A DNA stretch of 64,000 bases from Cyanobium sp. N.Huapi 1H5 (GTDB lineage: Bacteria; Cyanobacteriota; Cyanobacteriia; PCC-6307; Cyanobiaceae): NCBI RefSeq assembly GCF_024345535.1, contig NZ_JAGQBH010000001.1, positions 434,001-498,000 on the forward strand, read 5' to 3'. The position numbers and the translations under genes were made by a program. Below, one piece after another: positions 47,694 to 56,171 of this stretch (positions within the stretch are counted from its first letter, which is position 1; the number at the start of each line of letters is the position of its first letter). Below the pieces are notes generated by a model that was not told the origin of the DNA, did no database searches, and saw nothing but the letters and a program-made list of their open reading frames with translations.

Positions 47694-48337
47694 CCGCCGG
47701 CCAGCAGCGGGCCCGCGGGCCGCAGCACCAGGGCGATCGGCACCAGGGTGAAGCCCGCCCCCAGCAGCAGGGCCAGCCCCCGGCCCCCCAGCCGCAGGGC
47801 GGCGGCATTGGCGGGCTCCAACAGCCCCAGCCGGCGCACGGCGCTCTCGGTGCCGTGGATCAGGTGCAGGCCCGCCGCCAGCCCGGCGGCCCCATAGAGG
47901 GCCAGGCACCAGGGCGCCGCCAGCACCTCCAGCACAGCGGCCAGCTCAGCCCCCGCCGCGGGGCGATGCCAGCGCAGCTGGGCGAGGTGCAGGCAGAGAA
48001 ACAGCAGCAACAGCGAGCCGCTCCAGGGGATGGCCCGGCCCGCCAGGGCCGCCACGGGCTCCCACGCTCCCTGGCGGCGGCTGCGCAGGGGGCCGGCCGC
48101 CGGGCCGCGGGCCTGGCGGTTGACGCGGGCCCGGTGCAGCGAGAGCAGGGGATGGCCCAGGGCGGCCGCCAGCAGGGCGACCTCCAGCCAGGGCAGCCAG
48201 CCCTGCTGGTGCAGGGAGGCGGCATAGCTCTCGAACGCCGGCGGATCCACCAGGGCCAGCAGCACGCCACCGAGGTGGACGGCGAGGAACAGCACAAGTG
48301 CCAGGCCGGTGACGGCGATCCAGAATCCGATGATCAT
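47690..48337 (-). CDS. sdhC: SdhC, succinate dehydrogenase cytochrome b subunit
   Basis: A 215-residue membrane anchor with about five helices: 5-27, 48-66, 103-122, 138-160 and 183-205. Histidines in or near helices ([38 protein letters not shown]) are suited to heme ligation, as in the b558-type subunit. It is the first gene of the sdhC-sdhA pair; sdhB is not next to them. Quinone binding is inferred from the family. Confidence 0.85.
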
Positions 48338-48487
48338 TCAGCTGCAGGTCAGCGCCCCTGGAGGCAAGGTGGCAGAAGGCATCGGGGGAAGGGGCCGGTA
48401 CGGGGCACACGGCCGCCGGAAGCCGGGCGGGGCGCCAGGCTGTTCGCTGGGCGGTGGGCTGGGCGGTGCGGTGGGGATTGAGCCGAC

Positions 48488-49480
48488 ATGAAGCGGTCCG
48501 ACCAGTCGCCCCTGGTGAGCGTCATCGTACCCAACTTCAACCACGGAGCCTTCCTGGGGGAGCGGCTGCGTTCGATTCTCGACCAGACATTTCAGGACTT
48601 CGAGCTGATCGTTCTCGATGACGCCTCCCGCGACGATTCCCTCGCGGTGATCCGGGAGCGGCTGCGGGCCCATCCCCACCGGCTGATCTGCAATGCGGTC
48701 AACTCAGGTCAGCCGTGCTCGCAATGGCTGAAGGGCATGGACATGGCCGCGGGGCGCTACATCTGGATCGCCGAATCGGATGACACCTGCGCACCGCTGT
48801 TTCTCGAACGGATGGTGAGCCACCTCGAGAACGGCAGCGTGCTGGCGTACTGCCGCACCACCTCGATGGATGCCACGGGTGATCCGATCGCCGACCAGAG
48901 CTTCTGGCCGGATCACGTCGACGCCGAGCGCTGGCAGCACTCCTTCACCCTCGAGGGGTCGCAGCTGTGTCGCACCTACATGGACCGGGCCAACGTCATC
49001 GCCAATGCCAGTGGCGTGGTGTTCCGCAAGCCCGATGCCGCGACCCTCCGCGCCCTGGGACCGCTGACCGCCGGCCGGCGCTGCACCGGCGACTGGCTGT
49101 TCTGGAGCCACTATCTGATGCGGATGGGTGGCACCGTGGCCTTCGACGCCGAAGCCCTCTCCGGCTTCCGCTGCCACGACGGCACCACCCGCAGCACCGT
49201 CAGCCGCGGCCAGGAACGACTCCGCTTCGCGGAATACTCCTCCGCCATCGCCTCGGTGCTGCGGATCACCCGGCCGAAGCCGGCCTGGCACTGGCATGCC
49301 GTGGCCACCAGCGGCGGCTGGGACTGGATTCTCTACGAATACCTCTGGCGCTACAAGCCGTCGCTGGCGGAAAAGCTGCTGATCCGGATCCTGCACGGCC
49401 CCCTGCGCCTGGGGCTGTACGCGCGGCTGCTGCAGTCGCCGCAACTTCGCCGCCGCTACCTGCGCTGGCCCACCAGCTGA
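48488..49480 (+). CDS. family 2 glycosyltransferase
   Basis: A 330-residue GT-A enzyme: VSVIVPNFNHGAFLGERLRSIL at the start, ELIVLDDASRDDS (nucleotide-binding Asp) and WIAESDDTCAPLFLE (DxD-like metal site). No membrane helices, so probably a cytosolic enzyme of polysaccharide or glycan synthesis. A second glycosyltransferase and an MFS transporter follow on the same strand. Sugar and acceptor are unknown. It is divergent from sdhC with 150 bp between. Confidence 0.9.
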   Translation: MKRSDQSPLVSVIVPNFNHGAFLGERLRSILDQTFQDFELIVLDDASRDDSLAVIRERLRAHPHRLICNAVNSGQPCSQWLKGMDMAAGRYIWIAESDDTCAPLFLERMVSHLENGSVLAYCRTTSMDATGDPIADQSFWPDHVDAERWQHSFTLEGSQLCRTYMDRANVIANASGVVFRKPDAATLRALGPLTAGRRCTGDWLFWSHYLMRMGGTVAFDAEALSGFRCHDGTTRSTVSRGQERLRFAEYSSAIASVLRITRPKPAWHWHAVATSGGWDWILYEYLWRYKPSLAEKLLIRILHGPLRLGLYARLLQSPQLRRRYLRWPTS

Positions 49481-49504
49481 AACGCCAGAACCAGGGCCGG
49501 CCCG

Positions 49505-50851
49505 GTGGCCGCGACTATCGTTGGGCCCGGCAGCCCTGGGTGGTCATTGCGCGTCGCCTTTGCCCATTACAGCCAGGCGGATGACATCAGCGGCGTCACC
49601 ACCTGGGTGCTGGGACTGGCCCGACGACTGGCGGCCGATGGTGTCAGCGTCGCCATCCATTTCGTGATCGCCCCCGGCGCAGGAAGCAGCGAAGGGAGCG
49701 CGGAAGGCCGTGGCGAACCGCCGCTGTTCCAGGCGCTGCGGCGCCAGGGCATCGAGGTGTTCGCCACGCCCAGGCGGGCCAGCCTCGAAGCGGACGCCCG
49801 GGAAACCCTGGCCTTCCTCAACCACTGGCGGCCCACGGTGTTCCTGCCCCAGTGCAAGCCGGCCCACTACGCGGCGGCGGCCCAGGCCGGCCGCCGGGGG
49901 CTGCCTTGGGCGCTCACCCTGCATTCGGATGATCCCGACTACTGGGCGACCGTGGCGGCCTTCGGGGGCGCCCGCCAGGGGAGTGAGCTCGTCTGCGTGT
50001 CCCGCCACATCCGCGAGGCCTGCGCCGCCAGGGGCATCGATCGGCCGGCCCGGGTGATCCCCTACGGCGTGCAGGTGCCGGCGACGGCGACGCACTTCCG
50101 CGGTGATCCCTTCCGGGTGGTGTTCAGCGGCAGGATCTGGGAGCACCAGAAACGAGCCTCCCTGGTGATCCGGACGCTGATCCGGGCCTGCCGGTCGCAG
50201 GGCTCCATCCGCGCCACCCTGATCGGCGATGGCTATGCCCGGGCGGACTGTGAACGGCAGGTGGCCGAGGCCGGCCTCGCCGAGGCGATCGACTTCACCG
50301 GATCGCTGCCCCCCGAGCAGGTGAAGGCCCGGCTGCTCGACGCCCAGGCCATCCTGCTGATGTCCGACTTCGAGGGGCTGCCGATCGCCCTGCTGGAGGC
50401 GATGGCGGCCGGCGTGGTGCCCGTGGTGCGGCGCATCCCCAGCGGCATCCCCGAGCTGGTCGACGATGGCCGCACCGGCCTGCTGGTGTCGGAGGATCCC
50501 GAGGAGGCCGCCGCTGCCCTGGGGCGGCTGGCCGACGATCCGGCCCTCTGGCGGCGCTGCTCGGCGGCGGCCCGGGAGCTCGTCAGCGGCCACTACAACG
50601 CCGACGCCAGCTACCTGCTGTGGCGCCGTCTGCTGGAGGAGCTCGACCAGCAGGGCAGGGCCGCCCCGTCCAGCCCCTACCCGATCCCCTGCCGCCGCAT
50701 CGAGGGCCTGCGGGGGATCCCGCCCTCGTTCCATCAGGAGTACCGGGCCCCCCAGCCGCGCTCCGCCGCCCTGCGGCAGGCCCTGCGCACCGCCGTCGCC
50801 AGGGCCAAGCACCGGATCAAGGGGCTCCTGGGCCGTCGGCGGGGCGGGTGA
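49505..50851 (+). CDS. family 4 (GT-B) glycosyltransferase
   Basis: A 448-residue GT-B enzyme. The N-domain opens VAFAHYSQADDISGVTTWVLGLA, the acceptor-side loop. The C-domain has RVVFSGRIWEHQKRASL, TLIGDGYARADCE and the nucleotide-sugar site DFEGLPIALLEAMAAGVVPV with PELVDDGRTGLLV. GTG 49505 was taken as start; TTG 49547, closer to the fold, is an alternative. The basic C-terminal tail is probably flexible. It lies 24 bp after the family 2 glycosyltransferase. Confidence 0.9.
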   Translation: MAATIVGPGSPGWSLRVAFAHYSQADDISGVTTWVLGLARRLAADGVSVAIHFVIAPGAGSSEGSAEGRGEPPLFQALRRQGIEVFATPRRASLEADARETLAFLNHWRPTVFLPQCKPAHYAAAAQAGRRGLPWALTLHSDDPDYWATVAAFGGARQGSELVCVSRHIREACAARGIDRPARVIPYGVQVPATATHFRGDPFRVVFSGRIWEHQKRASLVIRTLIRACRSQGSIRATLIGDGYARADCERQVAEAGLAEAIDFTGSLPPEQVKARLLDAQAILLMSDFEGLPIALLEAMAAGVVPVVRRIPSGIPELVDDGRTGLLVSEDPEEAAAALGRLADDPALWRRCSAAARELVSGHYNADASYLLWRRLLEELDQQGRAAPSSPYPIPCRRIEGLRGIPPSFHQEYRAPQPRSAALRQALRTAVARAKHRIKGLLGRRRGG

Positions 50852-50858
50852 CCCCGGC

Positions 50859-52139
50859 ATGGGAGGGTGCACCGATCCCCGGCGCCCGGCCGTGCGACTC
50901 TCGCGCCCCTCCACCCTCCTCTGCGCCTTCCTGACGCTGCTGAACGACCGGCTGGGGGAGAGCATCGTCTTCCCACTGCTGCCGTTCCTGCTCGCGGACT
51001 TCACCACCGACGGCCGCACCCTGGGCCTGCTGGCCGGCAGCTACGCCATCGCCCAGTTCACCTTCACCCCCCTGATCGGGGCCCTCAGCGACCGCTACGG
51101 CCGCAAGCCCGTGATCACCGCCTGCGTGGCCGGCTCGGTGCTGGGCCTGGGCCTGTTCGCCCTCACCGTGATCCTGCCCTGGGGCCGCGTCTGGCCCGAG
51201 GCCGCCGCCGCCGGCCTGCCCCTGGCCCTGCTGTTCGCCGCCCGCCTGATCGACGGGGTGAGCGGCGGCACCGCCGCCACCGCCGCGGCCGTGCTGGCCG
51301 ACATCTCGACGCCGGAACGGCGGGCCCGGGCCTTCGGCCTGATCGGCGTGGCCTTCGGGCTGGGGTTCATCCTCGGCCCGGCCCTGGGGGGCCTGCTGGG
51401 TCGCATCAACGTCAGCCTGCCGCTGCTGCTTGCCGTGGGGTTCGCCGCCCTGAACCTGGTGGTGGTGGTGACCCTGCTGCCGGAAACCCATCCGCCCCAG
51501 GCACGGCTGCCCCTGCCCAGGGTCTGGGAGCTGCAGCCCTTCGGCCAGCTGCAGCGGGTGTTCGCCGATCCGAGGGTGCGCCGCCTCTGCGCCGCCTTCT
51601 TCCTGTTCTTCCTGGGGTTCAGCGGCTTCACCGCCCTGCTGGTGCTGTACTTCAAGCAGGCCTTCGGCTGGGGCCCGGGCCTGTCGGCCGGCGCCTTCCT
51701 GGTGGTCGGCGTGGTGGCCACGGTGGTGCAGGGGGGCCTGATCGGTCCGCTGGTGCAGCGGCTGGGGGAGTGGCGCCTCACCCAGATCGGCCTGGGCTGC
51801 GTCATGGCGGGCTTCCTGCTGGTGCCCCTGGCGGATCAGGGCAACGCCGTGCCCCTGGTGTTCACGGCGGTGGCGATCCTGGCCCTGGGCACCGGCCTGG
51901 TGACCCCGAGCCTGCGCAGCCTGGTGTCACGGCGCCTCGCCGACAGCGGCCAGGGCGCCGCCCTGGGCAGCCTGCAGGGACTGCAGAGCCTGGCCAGCTT
52001 CCTCGGCCCACCCCTGGCGGGGCTGGCCTACGAGACCATCGGCCGCCGCAGTCCGTTCTGGCTGGGGATTCTGCTGATGGCCGTCGTGGTGTGGCTGGTG
52101 GCGGCGGGATCCCACCGTCAAGCAGAGGCGACACCCTGA
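50859..52139 (+). CDS. MFS transporter (DHA1/TetA-like)
   Basis: A 426-residue 12-helix transporter. Between helices 2 and 3 is SDRYGRKPV, the MFS motif A, and the later GLGFILGPALGGLLG is motif C of drug:proton antiporters, so export is likely. ATG 50859 or GTG 50892 may be the start; the first helix begins near residue 20. It lies 7 bp after the glycosyltransferase. Substrate unknown; a lipid or sugar product of the neighbouring enzymes is one possibility. Confidence 0.88.
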   Translation: MGGCTDPRRPAVRLSRPSTLLCAFLTLLNDRLGESIVFPLLPFLLADFTTDGRTLGLLAGSYAIAQFTFTPLIGALSDRYGRKPVITACVAGSVLGLGLFALTVILPWGRVWPEAAAAGLPLALLFAARLIDGVSGGTAATAAAVLADISTPERRARAFGLIGVAFGLGFILGPALGGLLGRINVSLPLLLAVGFAALNLVVVVTLLPETHPPQARLPLPRVWELQPFGQLQRVFADPRVRRLCAAFFLFFLGFSGFTALLVLYFKQAFGWGPGLSAGAFLVVGVVATVVQGGLIGPLVQRLGEWRLTQIGLGCVMAGFLLVPLADQGNAVPLVFTAVAILALGTGLVTPSLRSLVSRRLADSGQGAALGSLQGLQSLASFLGPPLAGLAYETIGRRSPFWLGILLMAVVVWLVAAGSHRQAEATP

Positions 52140-52194
52140 GCGCGGGATCGCCATTGCTACCTTGCCTTTTCTGATGCTCGCGGAGCCCAGCCGT

Positions 52195-54336
52195 ATGTCG
52201 TCGCAGCCGGTCGTCGCTCCCGAGCTTTACATCAACCGCGAGCTGAGTTGGATTGAGTTCAACCGCCGGGTGCTGGCCCTGGCGCTCGATGAGCACACAC
52301 CGCTGCTGGAGCAGGCCAAATTCAGCGCCATCTTCAGCAACAACCTCGACGAATTCTTCATGGTGCGGGTGGCTTCGCTGAAGTCCCAGCTGGAAGCGGG
52401 GGTCACCGGCCGCAGCGATGACGGCCTGACGCCCCAGGAGCAGCTGGAGGCGATCCAGACGAAGCTGCGGCCGCTCCTGGAGATGCAGCAGCAGCACTAC
52501 CGCCACTCCCTCAAGACCCATCTGGCCGAGTACGGGGTCCAGCTGCTCGACTACCTGCGGCTCAACGAGGCCCAGAAGGCCTGGGCCGACGACTACTTCC
52601 GCAAGGCGATCTTTCCGGTGCTCACCCCCCTGGCGGTGGACCCGGCCCACCCGTTCCCGTTCCTCAGCAACCTGAGCCTGAACGTGGCGGCCCTGATCCG
52701 CGACCCGGACACGGGCCGCCAGCAGTTCGCCCGGGTGAAGGTGCCCCAGAAGATCCTGCCGCGGTTCGTGCCGATCCCCACCGAGCTGAGCGGCGTCGTG
52801 CCCACCCCGGGCTTCACGGCGGTTCCGCTCGAGCAGCTGGTGGCCTTCAACCTGCGCTGGCTGTTCCCCGGCATGACCATCGAGGGGCACTACTTCTTCC
52901 GGATCACCCGGGACGCCGACCTGGAGCTGCGGGATCTGGAGGCCGACGACCTGATGGAGGCCCTGCAGGAGGGCCTGCGCAAGCGCCGGGTGGGCGGCGA
53001 GGTGGTGCGGGTGGAGGTGGCCGACGAGATGCCTGAGGAGGTGGTGCACCTGCTGATGGAGGGCACCGACGTGGAACCCGCCGACGTCTACCGCACCAAC
53101 GGCCCCCTGGGCCTCGACGACCTGATGAGCCTGATGGCGATCCCCCTCAGCCAGCTGCGGGACGCCCCCCACAAGGGACGCACGGCGCCGGCCCTGGTGC
53201 GGGCCCAGCGCAGCCAGCTGGAGGACGGTTCGATCAAGCAGGAGGAGTTCGAGAGCATCTTCTCGGTGCTGCGGCGGGGCGATGTGCTGCTGCACCATCC
53301 CTTCGACCTCTTCTCCACCTCGGTGGAGGAATTCCTCAGCCAGGCCGCCGCCGATGCCTCGGTGCTGGCCATCAAGATGACCCTCTACCGGACGTCGAAG
53401 GATTCGCCGGTAGTGGCCTCCCTGATCCGCGCCGCCGAGAACGGCAAGCAGGTGATGGCCCTGGTGGAGCTCAAGGCCCGCTTCGACGAGGACAACAACA
53501 TCCAGTGGGCCCGCCAGCTGGAACGCTCCGGGGTGCATGTGGTGTATGGCGTGCTGGGGCTCAAGACCCACACCAAGGTGCTGCTGGTGGTGCGGCGCGA
53601 GAAGGGATCCCTGCGCAGCTACGCGCACATCGGCACCGGCAACTACAACTCCAAGACCTCCTCGCTTTACACCGACGTCGGTCTGCTGACGGCCCGGGAG
53701 GACTTCGGCCAGGATCTGGTGGAACTGTTCAACTACCTGACCGGATTCTCCAAGCAGCAGAGTTTCCGCAAGTTGCTGGTGGCGCCCGTCACCCTGCGCA
53801 AGGGGATGGAGGAGCTGATCCGGCGGGAGATCGACCATGCCAAGGCCGGTCGCGGTGGACACATCAAGGCCAAGATGAATGCCCTGGTTGATCCGGCGAT
53901 CATCGCCCTGCTCTACGAAGCCTCGGCCGCCGGGGTGCGGATCGAGCTGATCATCCGCGGCATGTGCTCGCTGCGGCCCGGGCTCGAAGGGGTCAGCGAG
54001 GGCATCACGGTGATCAGTGTCATCGGTCGCTTCCTGGAGCATTCCCGGCTGTTCTGGTTCGCCAATGGCGGCCAGCCGGAGATGTTCTTCGGCAGCGCCG
54101 ACTGGATGCCCCGCAACCTCGACCGGCGGGTCGAGGCGGTGGCGCCGATCGAGGACCCGAAGCTCCAGCAGCAGATCGAAACCTTGCTTGAGCTTTACCT
54201 CACCGATACGGGCGCCTGGCACATGCACAGTGATGGACACTTTGCACAGCGTCAGCACTCCGGTGAGCCAAAACTGACCCAGAACCTGCTGATGGAACGC
54301 TGGCGCGGCGGCCTCGTTCCGGAGGCCAAAGCGTAG
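52195..54336 (+). CDS. ppk: Ppk1, polyphosphate kinase
   Basis: Reversible synthesis of polyphosphate from ATP. The 713-residue protein begins LYINRELSWIEFNRRVL. The phospholipase-D-like catalytic domains show LGLKTHTKVLLVVRREKG (His459, likely phosphohistidine), YAHIGTGNYNSKTSSLYTD, RIELIIRGMCSLRPG and FFGSADWMPRNLDRR. All family segments are present. ATG 52195 fits best; ATG 52174 or TTG 52162 would lengthen the N-terminus. It is followed after 114 bp by a sigma factor gene. Confidence 0.95.
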   Translation: MSSQPVVAPELYINRELSWIEFNRRVLALALDEHTPLLEQAKFSAIFSNNLDEFFMVRVASLKSQLEAGVTGRSDDGLTPQEQLEAIQTKLRPLLEMQQQHYRHSLKTHLAEYGVQLLDYLRLNEAQKAWADDYFRKAIFPVLTPLAVDPAHPFPFLSNLSLNVAALIRDPDTGRQQFARVKVPQKILPRFVPIPTELSGVVPTPGFTAVPLEQLVAFNLRWLFPGMTIEGHYFFRITRDADLELRDLEADDLMEALQEGLRKRRVGGEVVRVEVADEMPEEVVHLLMEGTDVEPADVYRTNGPLGLDDLMSLMAIPLSQLRDAPHKGRTAPALVRAQRSQLEDGSIKQEEFESIFSVLRRGDVLLHHPFDLFSTSVEEFLSQAAADASVLAIKMTLYRTSKDSPVVASLIRAAENGKQVMALVELKARFDEDNNIQWARQLERSGVHVVYGVLGLKTHTKVLLVVRREKGSLRSYAHIGTGNYNSKTSSLYTDVGLLTAREDFGQDLVELFNYLTGFSKQQSFRKLLVAPVTLRKGMEELIRREIDHAKAGRGGHIKAKMNALVDPAIIALLYEASAAGVRIELIIRGMCSLRPGLEGVSEGITVISVIGRFLEHSRLFWFANGGQPEMFFGSADWMPRNLDRRVEAVAPIEDPKLQQQIETLLELYLTDTGAWHMHSDGHFAQRQHSGEPKLTQNLLMERWRGGLVPEAKA

Positions 54337-54374
54337 CCACCACGACATAAGCAACATCTTTCAGTCAAAATACA

Positions 54375-54380
54375 TACAAT
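54375..54380 (+). promoter_or_regulatory. possible -10 element before the sigma factor gene
   Basis: TACAAT lies in a markedly AT-rich stretch (54358-54385) of an otherwise GC-rich window, 71 bp upstream of the sigma factor start. No good -35 hexamer is seen 16-18 bp upstream, so this would be an activator-dependent or extended promoter if real. Confidence 0.35.
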
Positions 54381-54450
54381 CTTCTGCTGGATCCGGGTTT
54401 CAACCTTCCTGCGGTGCTACATTCCGGCCAAATTCATTCGGGAGCCTGGG

Positions 54451-55479
54451 GTGATGGGGACACCTCTGCATTCCGCCCTCTCGCTGCTGAAAAGCAGCGC
54501 AGATGGGGCTTCGTCCAGCAGGGCGAATTCCAGCGGCGGTTCAGTCAGTTCCAAGCCAACAGCCACAGCCAAGACCGCGGCCCGCCAGGGGGGGCGCATC
54601 AGCGCCGACTCCATCGGTTGGTATCTCAGCACAATCGGCCGTGTGCCGCTTCTTACACCGGCTGAGGAAATCGAACTCGCCCACCACGTCCAGGCGGGCA
54701 AGAAGCTCCAGGCCCTCGTCGACGGTGAACTCACCGCGCGCCAGAGGCGCCAGCTGCGCATGGGCCAACGGGCCCGCGACCGCATGATGGCCGCCAACCT
54801 GCGGCTGGTGGTGAGCGTTGCCAAGAAGTATCAGAACCAGGGACTCGAACTGCTCGATCTCGTCCAGGAAGGGGCGATCGGTCTGGAGCGGGCCGTCGAC
54901 AAGTTCGACCCCGCCATGGGCTACAAGTTCTCCACCTATGCCTACTGGTGGATCCGCCAGGGCATGACGCGCGCCATCGACAACAGCGCCCGCACGATTC
55001 GTCTGCCGATTCACATCAGCGAGAAGCTCTCGAAGATGCGGCGGATCACCCGCGAACTCTCCCACCGGCTCGGGCGCCAGCCCAACCGGCTGGAGCTGGC
55101 CCATGCCATGGGCATGCAGCCGGAGGAGCTCGAGGAACTGATGACCCAGAGCGCCCCCTGCGCCTCCCTCGACGCCCACGCCCGTGGCGAGGAGGATCGC
55201 AGCACCCTGGGCGAGCTGATCGCGGATCCGGCCAGCAACGAGCACTTCGACTCGATGGACCGCCATCTGCAGAAGGAGCACCTCGGCGCCTGGCTCTCCC
55301 AGCTGAACGAACGGGAACAGAAGATCCTGCGGCTGCGCTTCGGACTTGAGGGCGCCGAACCGCTGACCCTCGCCGAGATCGGCCGTCAGATCAACGTGTC
55401 CCGCGAACGGGTGCGCCAACTGGAGGCCAAGGCGATCATGAAACTGCGCCTGATGAGCAACCTTCACCAGGCCGCCTGA
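54451..55479 (+). CDS. group 2 sigma-70 factor
   Basis: RNA polymerase sigma factor of 342 residues. Region 1.2 (GWYLSTIGRVPLLTPAEEIELAHHVQ), region 2 (AANLRLVVSVAKKYQNQGLELLDLVQEGAIGLERAVDKFDP, KFSTYAYWWIRQGMTRAI; compressed), region 3 and region 4.2 (TLAEIGRQINVSRERVRQLEAKA) are present. It lacks the long acidic region 1.1 insertion of the primary sigma, so it is a SigB/C/D/E-type stress or nutrient factor. The first 48 residues are Ser/Ala-rich. Start GTG 54451 or ATG 54454. Which group 2 type is not resolvable here. Confidence 0.92.
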   Translation: MMGTPLHSALSLLKSSADGASSSRANSSGGSVSSKPTATAKTAARQGGRISADSIGWYLSTIGRVPLLTPAEEIELAHHVQAGKKLQALVDGELTARQRRQLRMGQRARDRMMAANLRLVVSVAKKYQNQGLELLDLVQEGAIGLERAVDKFDPAMGYKFSTYAYWWIRQGMTRAIDNSARTIRLPIHISEKLSKMRRITRELSHRLGRQPNRLELAHAMGMQPEELEELMTQSAPCASLDAHARGEEDRSTLGELIADPASNEHFDSMDRHLQKEHLGAWLSQLNEREQKILRLRFGLEGAEPLTLAEIGRQINVSRERVRQLEAKAIMKLRLMSNLHQAA

Positions 55480-55499
55480 CCCAAGCTTCCCTGCTGGCG

Positions 55500-56171
55500 T
55501 TGGTCCTTCCACCGGAGCATGACGACCTGGCCCGGCTCACCGGTGTGCTGGCCGTGGCCCTCTGGCTGGCCCTGCTCAGCGCCGGCGCCCTGCTGCTGCG
55601 CCGCCGCTGGCCGGGGCAGCGGGAATGGAGCCGCAAGCTGGTGCACATCGGAGCCGGGCCGGTGGTGCTGATCGCCTGGGCCTTCGGTGTCGAGCGGCTG
55701 ATCGCGGTGCCCGCCGCCGCCGCCATCACCCTGCTGGCCGCCCTCAACCACCGGGTGCGGGTGCTGCCGGCGATCGAGGACGTGGAGCGGCACAGCTACG
55801 GCACGGTCGCCTACGGCGCCTCGATCACCCTGCTGCTGTGGCTCTGGTGGCCCGCCCACCCCGACACGGTGGCGGCGGGGGTGCTGGTGATGGCGTTCGG
55901 TGACGGCCTGGCCGGTCTGCTGGGCCCGCTGATCCCGTCACCGAGCTGGACGGTGTTCGGCGAGCGCCGTTCCCTGGCGGGCACCGCCGCCATGGGGATC
56001 GCCAGCCTGCTGGTGCTGCTGGGCCTGGGGCTGCTGGGCGGTGGCCCGGCGCCGGCCTCGATCGCCCTGATCGCCCTGGTGGCCACGGGGCTGGAGCAGT
56101 GGGCCCTGCTGGGCATCGACAACATCAGCGTGCCCCTGGCGGTGGCCGGGCTGTGGCGGGTGCTGAGCTGA
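55500..56171 (+). CDS. phytol/dolichol kinase-like membrane protein
   Basis: A 223-residue CTP-dependent prenol kinase family protein with about six or seven helices. REWSRKLVHIGAG, SYGTVAYGASI and VMAFGDGLAGLLG are the conserved membrane-embedded motifs, followed by RRSLAGTAAM. In cyanobacteria and plants relatives (VTE5) phosphorylate phytol for tocopherol and chlorophyll recycling. It starts 20 bp after the sigma factor and its TGA overlaps the next ATG (TGATG), so it is probably in the same unit as the channel gene. Confidence 0.85.
   Translation: MVLPPEHDDLARLTGVLAVALWLALLSAGALLLRRRWPGQREWSRKLVHIGAGPVVLIAWAFGVERLIAVPAAAAITLLAALNHRVRVLPAIEDVERHSYGTVAYGASITLLLWLWWPAHPDTVAAGVLVMAFGDGLAGLLGPLIPSPSWTVFGERRSLAGTAAMGIASLLVLLGLGLLGGGPAPASIALIALVATGLEQWALLGIDNISVPLAVAGLWRVLS

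Noticed and set aside
51862-54357. 831-codon minus-strand frame opposite ppk
   Set aside because: His/Gln-rich, motif-free translation typical of a shadow of the ppk gene.
54337-54450. tRNA or small RNA in the gap between ppk and the sigma factor
   Set aside because: No cloverleaf or strong hairpin could be drawn; only an AT-rich stretch with a possible -10 element.
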